Source of the DNA: JAJPHT01 sp035526585
Lineage (GTDB): Archaea; Thermoplasmatota; SW-10-69-26; JACQPN01; JAJPHT01
DNA length: 39,441 nucleotides
Reading direction: 5' to 3'
NCBI GenBank assembly: GCA_035526585.1
Contig: DATLCC010000125.1
Span: 1 to 39,441, forward strand
Of the stretch, positions 8,170-14,729 are shown in pieces (positions within the stretch are counted from its first letter, which is position 1; every line of letters begins with the position of its first letter). The notes beneath the pieces were generated by a model. That model was given only the letters and a program-made list of their open reading frames with translations. It did no database searches and had not been told where the DNA came from. The translations under genes were made by a program, and so were the position numbers.

Positions 8170-8927
8170 TGCGGGTCGTGACGGGTCGAAACCCGGTCGT
8201 CGAGGCGCTGAAGGCCAAACGCGTCCAGCGGCTCTTCGTGAGCGACGCGGTCGAGCACGACAAGGCGCTGCGCGCGCTCCTCGACCACGCGAAGGCCGTG
8301 CGCGTGCCGCCCGAGACCGTGCCCGCCGCCACCATCGAGCGCTACGCGCGAGGCACCGTCCACCAGGGCGTCGTGGCCCTCTGCGAAGAGCGCGACTACT
8401 TCACGCTCGACGAGGTCCTCGCGATCGCGCGCGAGCGACAGGAGGACCCGTTCCTGATCCTCCTCGACGGCGTCGAGGATCCCCACAACCTGGGCGCGAT
8501 CCTGCGCGTCGCCGACGGCGCGGGCGCCCACGGCGTCGTCATCCCCGGACGCGGCGCGACCGGCCTCACGCCCACGGTGTTCAAGTCGAGCGCGGGAGCC
8601 GCGGAGCACGTGCCTGTGGCACAGGTGGGCAGCATCATGGACGCGGTGCTGGCGCTCAAGCGCGCCGAGGTCTGGGTGGGCATGGCCGAGGCGGACGCCG
8701 GGAAAGCCTACTACGAGGAGAACATGACGGGGCCTCTGGCGCTCGTCATGGGATCCGAAGGGTACGGCGTCTCGAAGCCGATCGTCAAGCACTGCGACTT
8801 CGCGGTGAAGATCCCCCTCAAGGGCGCCGTGACCTCGCTCAACGTCTCCGTCGCGACCGCGATCCTCTGCTACGAGCGCGTGCGCCAGCTCGCCCAGGGG
8901 CGGCCGCGGGGCCGCAAAGGGGCGTAG
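8169..8927 (+). CDS. TrmH/RlmB-type rRNA 2'-O-methyltransferase (SPOUT)
   Basis: A 252-aa SPOUT methyltransferase. An N-terminal substrate-binding domain (VTGRNPVVEALKAKRVQRLFV to about residue 75) precedes the catalytic domain. The three TrmH motifs are present: DGVEDPHNLGAILRVADGAG, LVMGSEGYGVSKPIVKHCD and IPLKGAVTSLNVSVATAI, the last two forming the knot that binds SAM. This arrangement is that of bacterial RlmB (23S rRNA Gm2251). The exact rRNA target here is inference. Archaea more often use box C/D guide RNAs for such sites, so bacterial ancestry is plausible. ATG 8169 overlaps the upstream stop. Confidence 0.88.
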   Translation: MRVVTGRNPVVEALKAKRVQRLFVSDAVEHDKALRALLDHAKAVRVPPETVPAATIERYARGTVHQGVVALCEERDYFTLDEVLAIARERQEDPFLILLDGVEDPHNLGAILRVADGAGAHGVVIPGRGATGLTPTVFKSSAGAAEHVPVAQVGSIMDAVLALKRAEVWVGMAEADAGKAYYEENMTGPLALVMGSEGYGVSKPIVKHCDFAVKIPLKGAVTSLNVSVATAILCYERVRQLAQGRPRGRKGA

Positions 8928-8951
8928 CTCCCGCGGAAGCGGAAGCGGGAG
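8928..8951 (+). terminator. Hairpin after the RNA methyltransferase gene
   Basis: CTCCCGC and GCGGGAG form a 7-bp stem directly after the stop codon. No T-tract follows, so its role in termination is uncertain. A pyrimidine-rich stretch (about 8985-9030) fills most of the rest of the gap. Confidence 0.3.
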
Positions 8952-9082
8952 GCGCAGGATGAGGCGCACGTCGCCGCCCGACACCTCCGTCTCCATCCTA
9001 CCGCCTCCCCCTCCGCTTCCACTTCCTCGGCGCTAGCCCGGACCGAGCATCCAAATACCTCCTGGCGCAGACCTCCTGTCTG

Positions 9083-9526
9083 GTGTTGGGCATGTTCCGT
9101 CGGCAGGCGGCCGCGACCGCGCGTGGGCAGGAAGAAACCATTTCCGAGGACCTCCTCGCGAACATCCCGGTCGTGGGCGCGCAGGCCGACGCGGTGTTCG
9201 AGACGCTGGACGAGGAGGTCATCGTCATGCCTCCCCCCGCCTCCTCGCCGCACGCTCGCGACCCCACTCCCGAGAGCGCGCCCGCGTCTGACGCCGTGAC
9301 GAGCCCGCTCGCCCAGCAGCTGCGCTACGAGCTGGGCGAAGCCTTCGCGCGCGAGCTCGACCGCGCGGAGCAGTCGCTCCACGCGGCGCTCACCGACATG
9401 GAGGCGCGCCTCGCGGCTGCCGAAACCGCGCTCGCGCAGGCCAAGGGCGCGGCCGACAAGGAGCGCGCCGCCCGCCTCGAAGCCGAGGCGCGCCTCAAGG
9501 CCTTCAAAGAGCTAGCGCTCCGGTGA
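9083..9526 (+). CDS. Small coiled-coil protein of unknown function (A)
   Basis: A 147-aa protein: short N-terminus, acidic Pro-rich middle (about residues 50-75), then a long helical Ala/Glu/Arg-rich C-terminal half (AQQLRYELGEAFARELDRAE onward) predicted to form a coiled coil. The N-terminal stretch ISEDLLANIPVV resembles DDVFATLPDH and RDVLATLPEL in the next gene, suggesting the two share a short peptide motif. GTG 9083 lies about 27 nt after an AT-rich box (CCAAATACC, 9050-9058), which favours it over ATG 9092. No family recognised. Confidence 0.6.
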   Translation: MLGMFRRQAAATARGQEETISEDLLANIPVVGAQADAVFETLDEEVIVMPPPASSPHARDPTPESAPASDAVTSPLAQQLRYELGEAFARELDRAEQSLHAALTDMEARLAAAETALAQAKGAADKERAARLEAEARLKAFKELALR

Positions 9527-9586
9527 CGTTGGCCCCTCGCCCGTACCCCTCCCGGTTGATGCCCTTCGCCGGCGCACGCTTCGAGG

Positions 9587-9895
9587 ATGAGCCAGATCGT
9601 CGAGGCACGGACCGCACCGGGCATCGAGGACGCGAGCGACATCCCGGACGACGTCTTCGCGACGTTGCCCGACCACGCGCTCGACATCCGACCGATCCAC
9701 CACGCCCCACAAGATGCACGCGACGTGCTCGCGACGCTCCCCGAGCTCCCTTCGCTCGATGGGCTTACGACGCGCCTCACCGCGCTGCAGGCCGCCCTCG
9801 ACGCGGCGCGAGACGAGGCCGGGTCGCTCAAGCGCGAGATGCGCGAGAAGGCCGACGCGCTGCGCGCGATCGCAGCTGCGCTCGAGGCCATGTAG
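9587..9895 (+). CDS. Small coiled-coil protein of unknown function (B)
   Basis: A 102-aa acidic protein. The N-terminal half has two copies of a D-[DV]-[VL]-x-A-T-L-P motif (DDVFATLPDH and RDVLATLPEL, residues about 22-57). The C-terminal 45 residues form a helical heptad-like stretch (LTTRLTALQAALDAARDEAG onward). It is similar in layout to the neighbour at 9083-9526, so the two may be diverged paralogues or partners. No known domain recognised. The start is ATG 9587. Confidence 0.55.
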   Translation: MSQIVEARTAPGIEDASDIPDDVFATLPDHALDIRPIHHAPQDARDVLATLPELPSLDGLTTRLTALQAALDAARDEAGSLKREMREKADALRAIAAALEAM

Positions 9896-10007
9896 GCCTC
9901 GAGCTTGCCGGGCCCGGGCGCGCGCGAGGGCTCGGGGCCGGCTCGGAAGCCAGACCGGCTCCAGGATGGACGTGGGCTTCATCCGCCCGCCCATCACTCG
10001 CTCACGC

Positions 10008-10577
10008 ATGATCCTCTCCGACGCGGACATCCTCGCGCGTCTCAAGACGGGCGACCTCGTCGTGGACCCGCTCGACGATCCCGACGTGCAGGTCCAGCCC
10101 GCGTCCATCGACCTGCGGCTTGGCAACGAGTTCCTCGTCTTCCGCCACCCGCACATCCCGTACGTCGACCCGCGCTCGGGCAACGTCGCCGACTACACGG
10201 AGAAGATCGCGATCGCGGATGGCGCCGCATTCATCCTGCACCCAGGCGAGTTCGTGCTCGGCACGACCTACGAGCGCGTGCGCATCCCGCACGATCTCGT
10301 CGCGAAGGTCGAAGGACGCTCGTCGCTGGGCCGCCTCGCCGTCGTCGTGCACGCGACCGCAGGCTTCGTCGACCCCGGCTTCGAAGGGCACATCACGCTC
10401 GAGCTCTCGAACCTCGGGCGCGTGCCGGTCGCCCTCCATCCCAAGATGCGCGTCTCCCAGATCGCCATCCACCAGATGACCGGCCCCGCCGCGCGCCCCT
10501 ACGGGCACCCCACGCGGGGCTCGAAGTACCAGGGGCAACGAGGGCCCACCGCGAGCCGGATCGGGAGCGACCGTTGA
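10008..10577 (+). CDS. dcd: dCTP deaminase / dUTPase-fold nucleotide hydrolase
   Basis: A 189-aa enzyme of the trimeric dUTPase/dCTP deaminase superfamily. It converts dCTP to dUTP or, in the bifunctional archaeal forms, to dUMP, for thymidylate supply. Key motifs: MILSDADIL at the start, QPASIDLRLGNEF (nucleotide and metal region), EGRSSLGRLAVVVHATAGFVDPGF (the catalytic core with RSS and the essential Glu neighbourhood) and GHITLELSNLG. The C-terminal KYQGQRGPTASRI is the flexible lid seen in the family. Monofunctional and bifunctional enzymes cannot be separated by eye. ATG 10008 gives the conserved N-terminus; the 98 upstream codons in frame are not protein-like. Confidence 0.92.
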   Translation: MILSDADILARLKTGDLVVDPLDDPDVQVQPASIDLRLGNEFLVFRHPHIPYVDPRSGNVADYTEKIAIADGAAFILHPGEFVLGTTYERVRIPHDLVAKVEGRSSLGRLAVVVHATAGFVDPGFEGHITLELSNLGRVPVALHPKMRVSQIAIHQMTGPAARPYGHPTRGSKYQGQRGPTASRIGSDR

Positions 10578-10730
10578 TCTCCGGGCTGGGGCCTGGACTC
10601 GGCTCGGGGCGCGCGCGGGCGGGGGCGCGGGGGGGCGCGGGCGCCCGACCGCACCCTCCCTCGCCCACACGCGCGCCCGCCCCCAGCCCCCGTCCGCGTC
10701 CGAGCCCATCATGAACCGCCCGGAAGGCCC

Positions 10731-11279
10731 ATGCGGGAGCCCGCCTTCGCGTGCTCGTTGGCCGACAAGCTCCCGCTCTGGCGCAACATCCGCTGGTTCC
10801 AGCTCGTCTTCGGCGCCTTCGCGGCCGTCGTGGTCATGCAGCTCGTGGACCACTTCGCCGGCCGCGCGCCGCTCTCGCAGGGCGGGCTCATCGGGCGGGT
10901 CCTGACGCTCGCGCTCTCCCTCGTCGTCTTCCTCGTCTATCTCCAGAACGTGCACCGATTCGGCCTCGTGCCGGACTACTCGAAGAAGTGCCGCTTCTGC
11001 AACGGGCCCGTGAACCGCTACAGCGAGTTCTGCGAGCACTGTGGGGCGGACCTCATCGCGGAGGAGCTGCTCACGCCCTGCCCGAAGTGCGGCGTCGACG
11101 TCTACGAGGGCACCAAGTATTGTCCCGAGTGCGGCGCGTTGGTCGCGAAGCCCGCCAAGAAGGCCAAGGGCGCCAAGGGGCACAAGAAGCGGCGCGAGGA
11201 GGAAGCGGCGCGCGAGCCCGGGTGGAGCACCCCCATCGACGCCACGACCGGCTTGCCGCCGCCCGAGGAAGAGCGTTAG
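10731..11279 (+). CDS. Membrane protein with double zinc ribbon
   Basis: A 182-aa protein. Two transmembrane helices (WFQLVFGAFAAVVVMQLV and VLTLALSLVVFLVYL) are followed by a double zinc ribbon with four CxxC pairs: CRFC/CEHC and CPKC/CPEC. A Lys-Ala-Gly-rich cytoplasmic tail (KPAKKAKGAKGHKKRREEE) follows. The zinc-ribbon part is predicted to face the cytoplasm and bind protein or nucleic acid. The 24 nt at 11154-11177 are identical to part of an intergenic hairpin arm (17550-17573). Its stop overlaps the stop of the converging gene by three bases. The 153-bp gap before it is very GC-rich and holds nothing I recognise. Confidence 0.75.
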   Translation: MREPAFACSLADKLPLWRNIRWFQLVFGAFAAVVVMQLVDHFAGRAPLSQGGLIGRVLTLALSLVVFLVYLQNVHRFGLVPDYSKKCRFCNGPVNRYSEFCEHCGADLIAEELLTPCPKCGVDVYEGTKYCPECGALVAKPAKKAKGAKGHKKRREEEAAREPGWSTPIDATTGLPPPEEER

Positions 11280-11605
11280 CTTTCCTGGCGGCCAGGGTTC
11301 GGATCGCGCGTCAGGAGGAGGGCCGCGTCCAGCGCCGCGCGCGTCGCCGCGACGGCGGCGGAGGCCGCTTCGAGCGACACGAGGGCGGCGTGCACCGCGC
11401 GGTCGATGTCGTCGAACCCCTCGCGCTCCATGGAGAACAGGGCGTCCGCCGCGCGCACGGAGGCCTCGCTCGCCGCGAAGCAGGCATCGGCCGCGGGGCC
11501 GTGGTCCGCGAACACGCGGGCGAGAGCCGCGGCCTCGGACGCGAGGTGCGTCGCTGCGCGAGCGACGTCCTTCGCGCGTGTCGCCGCCTCGTGCCCCCGG
11601 TCCAT
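11276..11605 (-). CDS. Small all-helical protein (1 of 3 in a row)
   Basis: A 109-aa Ala-rich, entirely helical protein with no transmembrane segment (for example ARAATHLASEAAALARVF and VHAALVSLEAASAAVAATRA). ATG 11605 is supported by an AT-rich box (minus-strand GGATTATCAC, about 11626-11635) some 26-28 nt upstream. It tail-overlaps the zinc-ribbon gene. It resembles the next two minus-strand genes in size and composition. No family recognised; four-helix or coiled-coil packing is inferred. Confidence 0.55.
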   Translation of the reverse strand: MDRGHEAATRAKDVARAATHLASEAAALARVFADHGPAADACFAASEASVRAADALFSMEREGFDDIDRAVHAALVSLEAASAAVAATRAALDAALLLTRDPNPGRQES

Positions 11606-11640
11606 CGCGCGGTACCTGCCCCGGCGCGTGATAATCCTAT

Positions 11641-11889
11641 CTATGGCCCGCCCCGCATGAGGGCGCGTTGCAGGCGCACGCGCGCGGCGTCGAGCTGACG
11701 CTCCGCCGCATCCAGCGCGCTGCGGACCGCCTCGATCTGCGTCGTGTGCGGCCCGCTCCACGCGGCGCGCGCGGCGCGGAGGGCCTCCAGCGCGGCGTCG
11801 AGCTCGCGGCGCGCCTGGAGGATCTCCTCCTCCCTCGTGGGCGCGTCCTCTTCCCCGGCCAGGAGGGCGAGCAATCCACGCAAGCTCAT
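11641..11889 (-). CDS. Small all-helical protein (2 of 3 in a row)
   Basis: An 82-aa protein, helical throughout, with the pattern RSALDAAERQLDAARVRLQRAL (residues about 56-77). This closely resembles the C-terminus of the third protein (LADAERRLDAAREALARV). The start is ATG 11889. It is unrecognised, and small size and GC richness leave some chance that it is not expressed. The repeated theme in three consecutive same-strand frames argues for a real paralogous set. Confidence 0.5.
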   Translation of the reverse strand: MSLRGLLALLAGEEDAPTREEEILQARRELDAALEALRAARAAWSGPHTTQIEAVRSALDAAERQLDAARVRLQRALMRGGP

Positions 11890-11973
11890 CGGGATGCCTC
11901 GATACGACAGGGAATCTCTCCACCGTCATCAATGATATGATGGGAGGGGAGCTGGCGCCGGCCGCAGCTCGCC

Positions 11974-12177
11974 TCAGGCGCGCAGCGCGTCCTGCACGCG
12001 CGCGAGCGCCTCGCGCGCGGCGTCGAGACGGCGCTCGGCGTCCGCGAGCAGGTTCGCGAGCTCGCTTCCGTCGCCCCCCTCGCGCAACCATTCCTCATAG
12101 GCGGCCGTGAATTCGACGAGCGCGCGTTCGAGCTGTTCGAGCGCCGCGATGAGCTCGCCGGGCGTGGCCACGAACAC
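11974..12177 (-). CDS. Small all-helical protein (3 of 3 in a row)
   Basis: About 67 aa from GTG 12177; a TTG at 12192 would add five residues. It is a helical protein beginning VFVATPGELIAALEQ and ending LADAERRLDAAREALARVQ, related in style to the protein at 11641-11889. It is divergent from xseA, about 95-107 bp away. No domain recognised. Confidence 0.45.
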   Translation of the reverse strand: MFVATPGELIAALEQLERALVEFTAAYEEWLREGGDGSELANLLADAERRLDAAREALARVQDALRA

Positions 12178-12254
12178 GCATGCGCACGGCAAAGCGATGA
12201 AGTCCGCTCGGACGGGCGGAACCGCTTCGTTCCGGTCCGCCCTTCCCCAACGTC

Positions 12255-12260
12255 CTTAAG
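12255..12260 (+). promoter_or_regulatory. TATA-like box of xseA
   Basis: CTTAAG lies only about 15 nt before ATG 12272 but 26-27 nt before an in-frame GTG at 12284. The window-wide spacing rule therefore favours GTG 12284 as the real start. Confidence 0.4.
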
Positions 12261-12271
12261 CGGGCTTCCGC

Positions 12272-13519
12272 ATGGAGCAGAGTGTGACCGCGCCGCGCCG
12301 AGAGCCCAACCTCGGCTCGTTCTCCACGAGAGAAGCCGAGACGCAGGTCGCGGTCCGCGCGGTCTCCGACGGCCCTCCGGCGCGCACCGTGAGCGAGCTG
12401 ATCCTGCACGTGAACGGCCTCATGGCGGGCGACCCCTCGCTCGCCACAGCCTGGGTCCGGGGCGAGATCTCAGGTTTCAAGCCCGCGAGCTCGGGCCACT
12501 GGTACTTCGACCTCAAGGACGACCGCGGCGTGCTCGCGGCCGCGATGTTCCGGGGGTCGAACGCGCGGGTGAAGTTCCAGCCGCAGGACGGCATGGAGGT
12601 GCTCGCCCGCGGCAAGGTCCAGGTGTACGGCGACCGGAGCAAGCTTCAGATCGTCGTCGACGAGCTGCGTCCGGTGGGCGCGGGTGAGCTCGCCCTGCGC
12701 TTCGAGGAGCTCAAGCGAAAGCTCGCAGCCGACGGCCTCTTCGCGCAAGCGCGCAAGCGGCCGATCCCGCCCTTCCCGCGCGCGGTCGGCATCGTCACGA
12801 GCCTGCAGGCCGCCGCGCTGCGCGACATGGTGCGCGTCGCGACCGCGCGCCATCCGGGCGTCCGCCTCGTCGTCGTTCCCGCGCGCGTGCAAGGGGACGG
12901 CGCAGCGGCCGAGGTCGCGGCGGGGATCGCGCGCCTCAACGCGCAGGCGCAGGTCGACGTGATCATCGTCGGGCGCGGTGGCGGCAGCGTCGAGGACCTG
13001 TGGGCCTTCAACGAGGAGGCCGTCGTGCGCGCGGTCGCCGGCTCCGCGATCCCTGTCGTCTCCGCCGTGGGCCACGAGACCGACTTCACCCTCTGCGACC
13101 TTGCCGCGGACCTGCGCGCCGCGACGCCCTCGAACGCGTGCGAGCTCGTCGTCCCCGACGCGGCGGAGCTCCAAGCCAAGCTGTACCTGGGCCAGGCGCG
13201 CATGGCGGCGGCGCTGGAGCGCCTCGTCCCGGAGCTGCGCCAGAGGCTCGACGAGCTGGAGCGCCGATCGGTCGACGGCGTGCTGCGGACGCTCGCGAAG
13301 GAGCGCGAGCTCCTCGCGGCGCACGCGGCGCGCCTGGACGCGCTCTCGCCGCTCGCGACGCTCGATCGCGGCTACGCCGTCGTGCGCAAGGGCGAGCACA
13401 CGCTGCGCTCGGCGAAGGCGCTGCGCGAAGGCGACGAGCTCACGCTCACGATGATGGATGGCGACGTGGACGCCAAAGTGACGGGCACGAGAACGAAGCC
13501 AGGTGCGCGACATGACTGA
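12272..13519 (+). CDS. xseA: Exonuclease VII large subunit
   Basis: A 415-aa catalytic subunit of exonuclease VII, which degrades single-stranded DNA from both ends. The N-terminal OB fold (TVSELILHVNGLM to about residue 140, with VRGEISGFKPASSGHWYFDLKD) precedes the catalytic domain. That domain carries VGIVTSLQAAALRDM, VIIVGRGGGSVEDLWAFNEE and SAVGHETDFTLCDLAADLRA. The coiled-coil stalk and the C-terminal LDRGYAVV segment follow. Length is close to the bacterial protein. The family is mainly bacterial, so transfer into this archaeon is likely. It overlaps xseB by 8 bases. The start may instead be GTG 12284. Confidence 0.93.
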   Translation: MEQSVTAPRREPNLGSFSTREAETQVAVRAVSDGPPARTVSELILHVNGLMAGDPSLATAWVRGEISGFKPASSGHWYFDLKDDRGVLAAAMFRGSNARVKFQPQDGMEVLARGKVQVYGDRSKLQIVVDELRPVGAGELALRFEELKRKLAADGLFAQARKRPIPPFPRAVGIVTSLQAAALRDMVRVATARHPGVRLVVVPARVQGDGAAAEVAAGIARLNAQAQVDVIIVGRGGGSVEDLWAFNEEAVVRAVAGSAIPVVSAVGHETDFTLCDLAADLRAATPSNACELVVPDAAELQAKLYLGQARMAAALERLVPELRQRLDELERRSVDGVLRTLAKERELLAAHAARLDALSPLATLDRGYAVVRKGEHTLRSAKALREGDELTLTMMDGDVDAKVTGTRTKPGARHD

Positions 13520-13724
13520 GACGAAGTTCCAGGAAGAGCTGCAGAAGCTGGAGAAGGGCATCCGCGAGCTGGAGAGCGGCCGCCTCGACCTCGACGAGGC
13601 GTTGAAGCGCTTCGAGGAGGGCGTCGCCCTCACGCGACGCCTGCGCGCGAAGCTCGACGAGGCCGAAGGGCGCGTCGAGCAGCTCCTCGCCGACGGCAGC
13701 ACGCAGCCGCTCGACGTGGCGTGA
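13512..13724 (+). CDS. xseB: Exonuclease VII small subunit
   Basis: A 70-aa helical-hairpin protein with the typical XseB sequence: FQEELQKLEKGIRELESGRL, DLDEALKRFEEGVALTRRLR and AKLDEAEGRVEQLL. Several small subunits bind the coiled-coil stalk of XseA. ATG 13512 overlaps the end of xseA, indicating translational coupling; a GTG at 13503 is also possible. Having both subunits adjacent and intact argues that the enzyme works here. Confidence 0.92.
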   Translation: MTETKFQEELQKLEKGIRELESGRLDLDEALKRFEEGVALTRRLRAKLDEAEGRVEQLLADGSTQPLDVA

Positions 13725-13774
13725 GCGGAAGCATCCACGAAGGAACCATCCGTGCGCAGCACGATGCGCGCACC

Positions 13775-14671
13775 ATGGCCACCCCGGCCTCCCTCGCATC
13801 CAACGTGAAGCACAGCCAAGAGGCGCCCGGCTTCGGCGCCTCGGGCGGCGGAGCGCTCGCCCTGATCCTCCTGCTCTTCGTCGTCGCCGCCGCGACCGTC
13901 TTCCTCGGCTTCGCGTTCCCGCTTCTCCTTCCCGCAGGCATCCTCCTCGGGATCCTCGGCTTCGTGCTGCTCCGCGGCTTCTTCGTCATCGAACCCAACG
14001 AAAGCGAGGTGATCGTCCTCTTCGGCAAGTACCGCGGCACCGTCCGCGAGCAAGGCTGGTACTGGACGAACCCGCTCACGAACCGCAGGAAGCTGAGCCT
14101 GCGCGTCCACAACTTCAACACGCCCCAGCTCAAGGTGAACGACCACGACGGCAACCCGATCGAGATCGGCGCGGTCGTCGCGTGGCGCGTCGTCGACACG
14201 GCGCGCGCCTCCTTCGACGTGGAGAACTACGGCGCGTTCGTGCAGGTGCAGAGCGAGACGGCGGTGCGCCACATCGCGACGAGCTACCCGTACGACATCC
14301 CGGAGCGCGCCGAGGGGCCGACCCTGCGTGGCTCGACCGACCAGGTCGCGCGCGAGCTGCAGGCGGAGCTCCAGGCGCGCCTCGCGCTCGCCGGCATCGA
14401 GGTGCTCGACGCGCGCATCACGCACCTCGCGTACAGCCCGGAGATCGCGGGCGCGATGCTGCAGCGCCAGCAGGCGAGCGCGATCCTCGCCGCGCGCCGC
14501 ATCATCGTGCAGGGCGCTGTCGGCATGGTCGAGGACGTGATCCTGAGCCTCGAGGAGAAGCGCGTGCTGCGCGAGATGAGCCCGAGCGACCGCGCGCGCA
14601 TGGCGAGCGCGCTCCTCGTCGTGCTGACGAGCGATCGCGGCGCGCAGCCGGTCGTGGCGACGACCAGCTGA
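13775..14671 (+). CDS. SPFH/band-7 (stomatin-prohibitin-like) membrane protein
   Basis: A 298-aa protein (316 aa from an upstream GTG at 13721 that overlaps the xseB stop as GTGA). Two closely spaced hydrophobic helices (ALALILLLFVVAAATVFLGF and FPLLLPAGILLGILGFVLL) precede an SPFH domain: FFVIEPNESEVIVLFGKYRG, GWYWTNPL, VNDHDGNPIEIGAVVAWRV and a long helical LQAELQARLALAGIEVLDAR. SPFH proteins form large membrane-associated cages or rafts and often control membrane proteases. No NfeD or protease partner is adjacent. Start choice is uncertain. Confidence 0.85.
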   Translation: MATPASLASNVKHSQEAPGFGASGGGALALILLLFVVAAATVFLGFAFPLLLPAGILLGILGFVLLRGFFVIEPNESEVIVLFGKYRGTVREQGWYWTNPLTNRRKLSLRVHNFNTPQLKVNDHDGNPIEIGAVVAWRVVDTARASFDVENYGAFVQVQSETAVRHIATSYPYDIPERAEGPTLRGSTDQVARELQAELQARLALAGIEVLDARITHLAYSPEIAGAMLQRQQASAILAARRIIVQGAVGMVEDVILSLEEKRVLREMSPSDRARMASALLVVLTSDRGAQPVVATTS

Positions 14672-14700
14672 TGCGGGCGACGAACGTCGCGTCCCCAATC

Positions 14701-14706
14701 TTTAAG
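14701..14706 (+). promoter_or_regulatory. TATA-like box of the radical SAM gene
   Basis: TTTAAG is centred 26-27 nt before ATG 14730, supporting that ATG over GTG 14721. Confidence 0.5.
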
Positions 14707-14729
14707 GCGCGGCCCCCCTCGTGAGGCGC

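Noticed and set aside
12470..14698. 742-codon minus-strand frame across xseA, xseB and the SPFH gene
   Set aside because: Antisense shadow; the plus-strand products are unmistakable.
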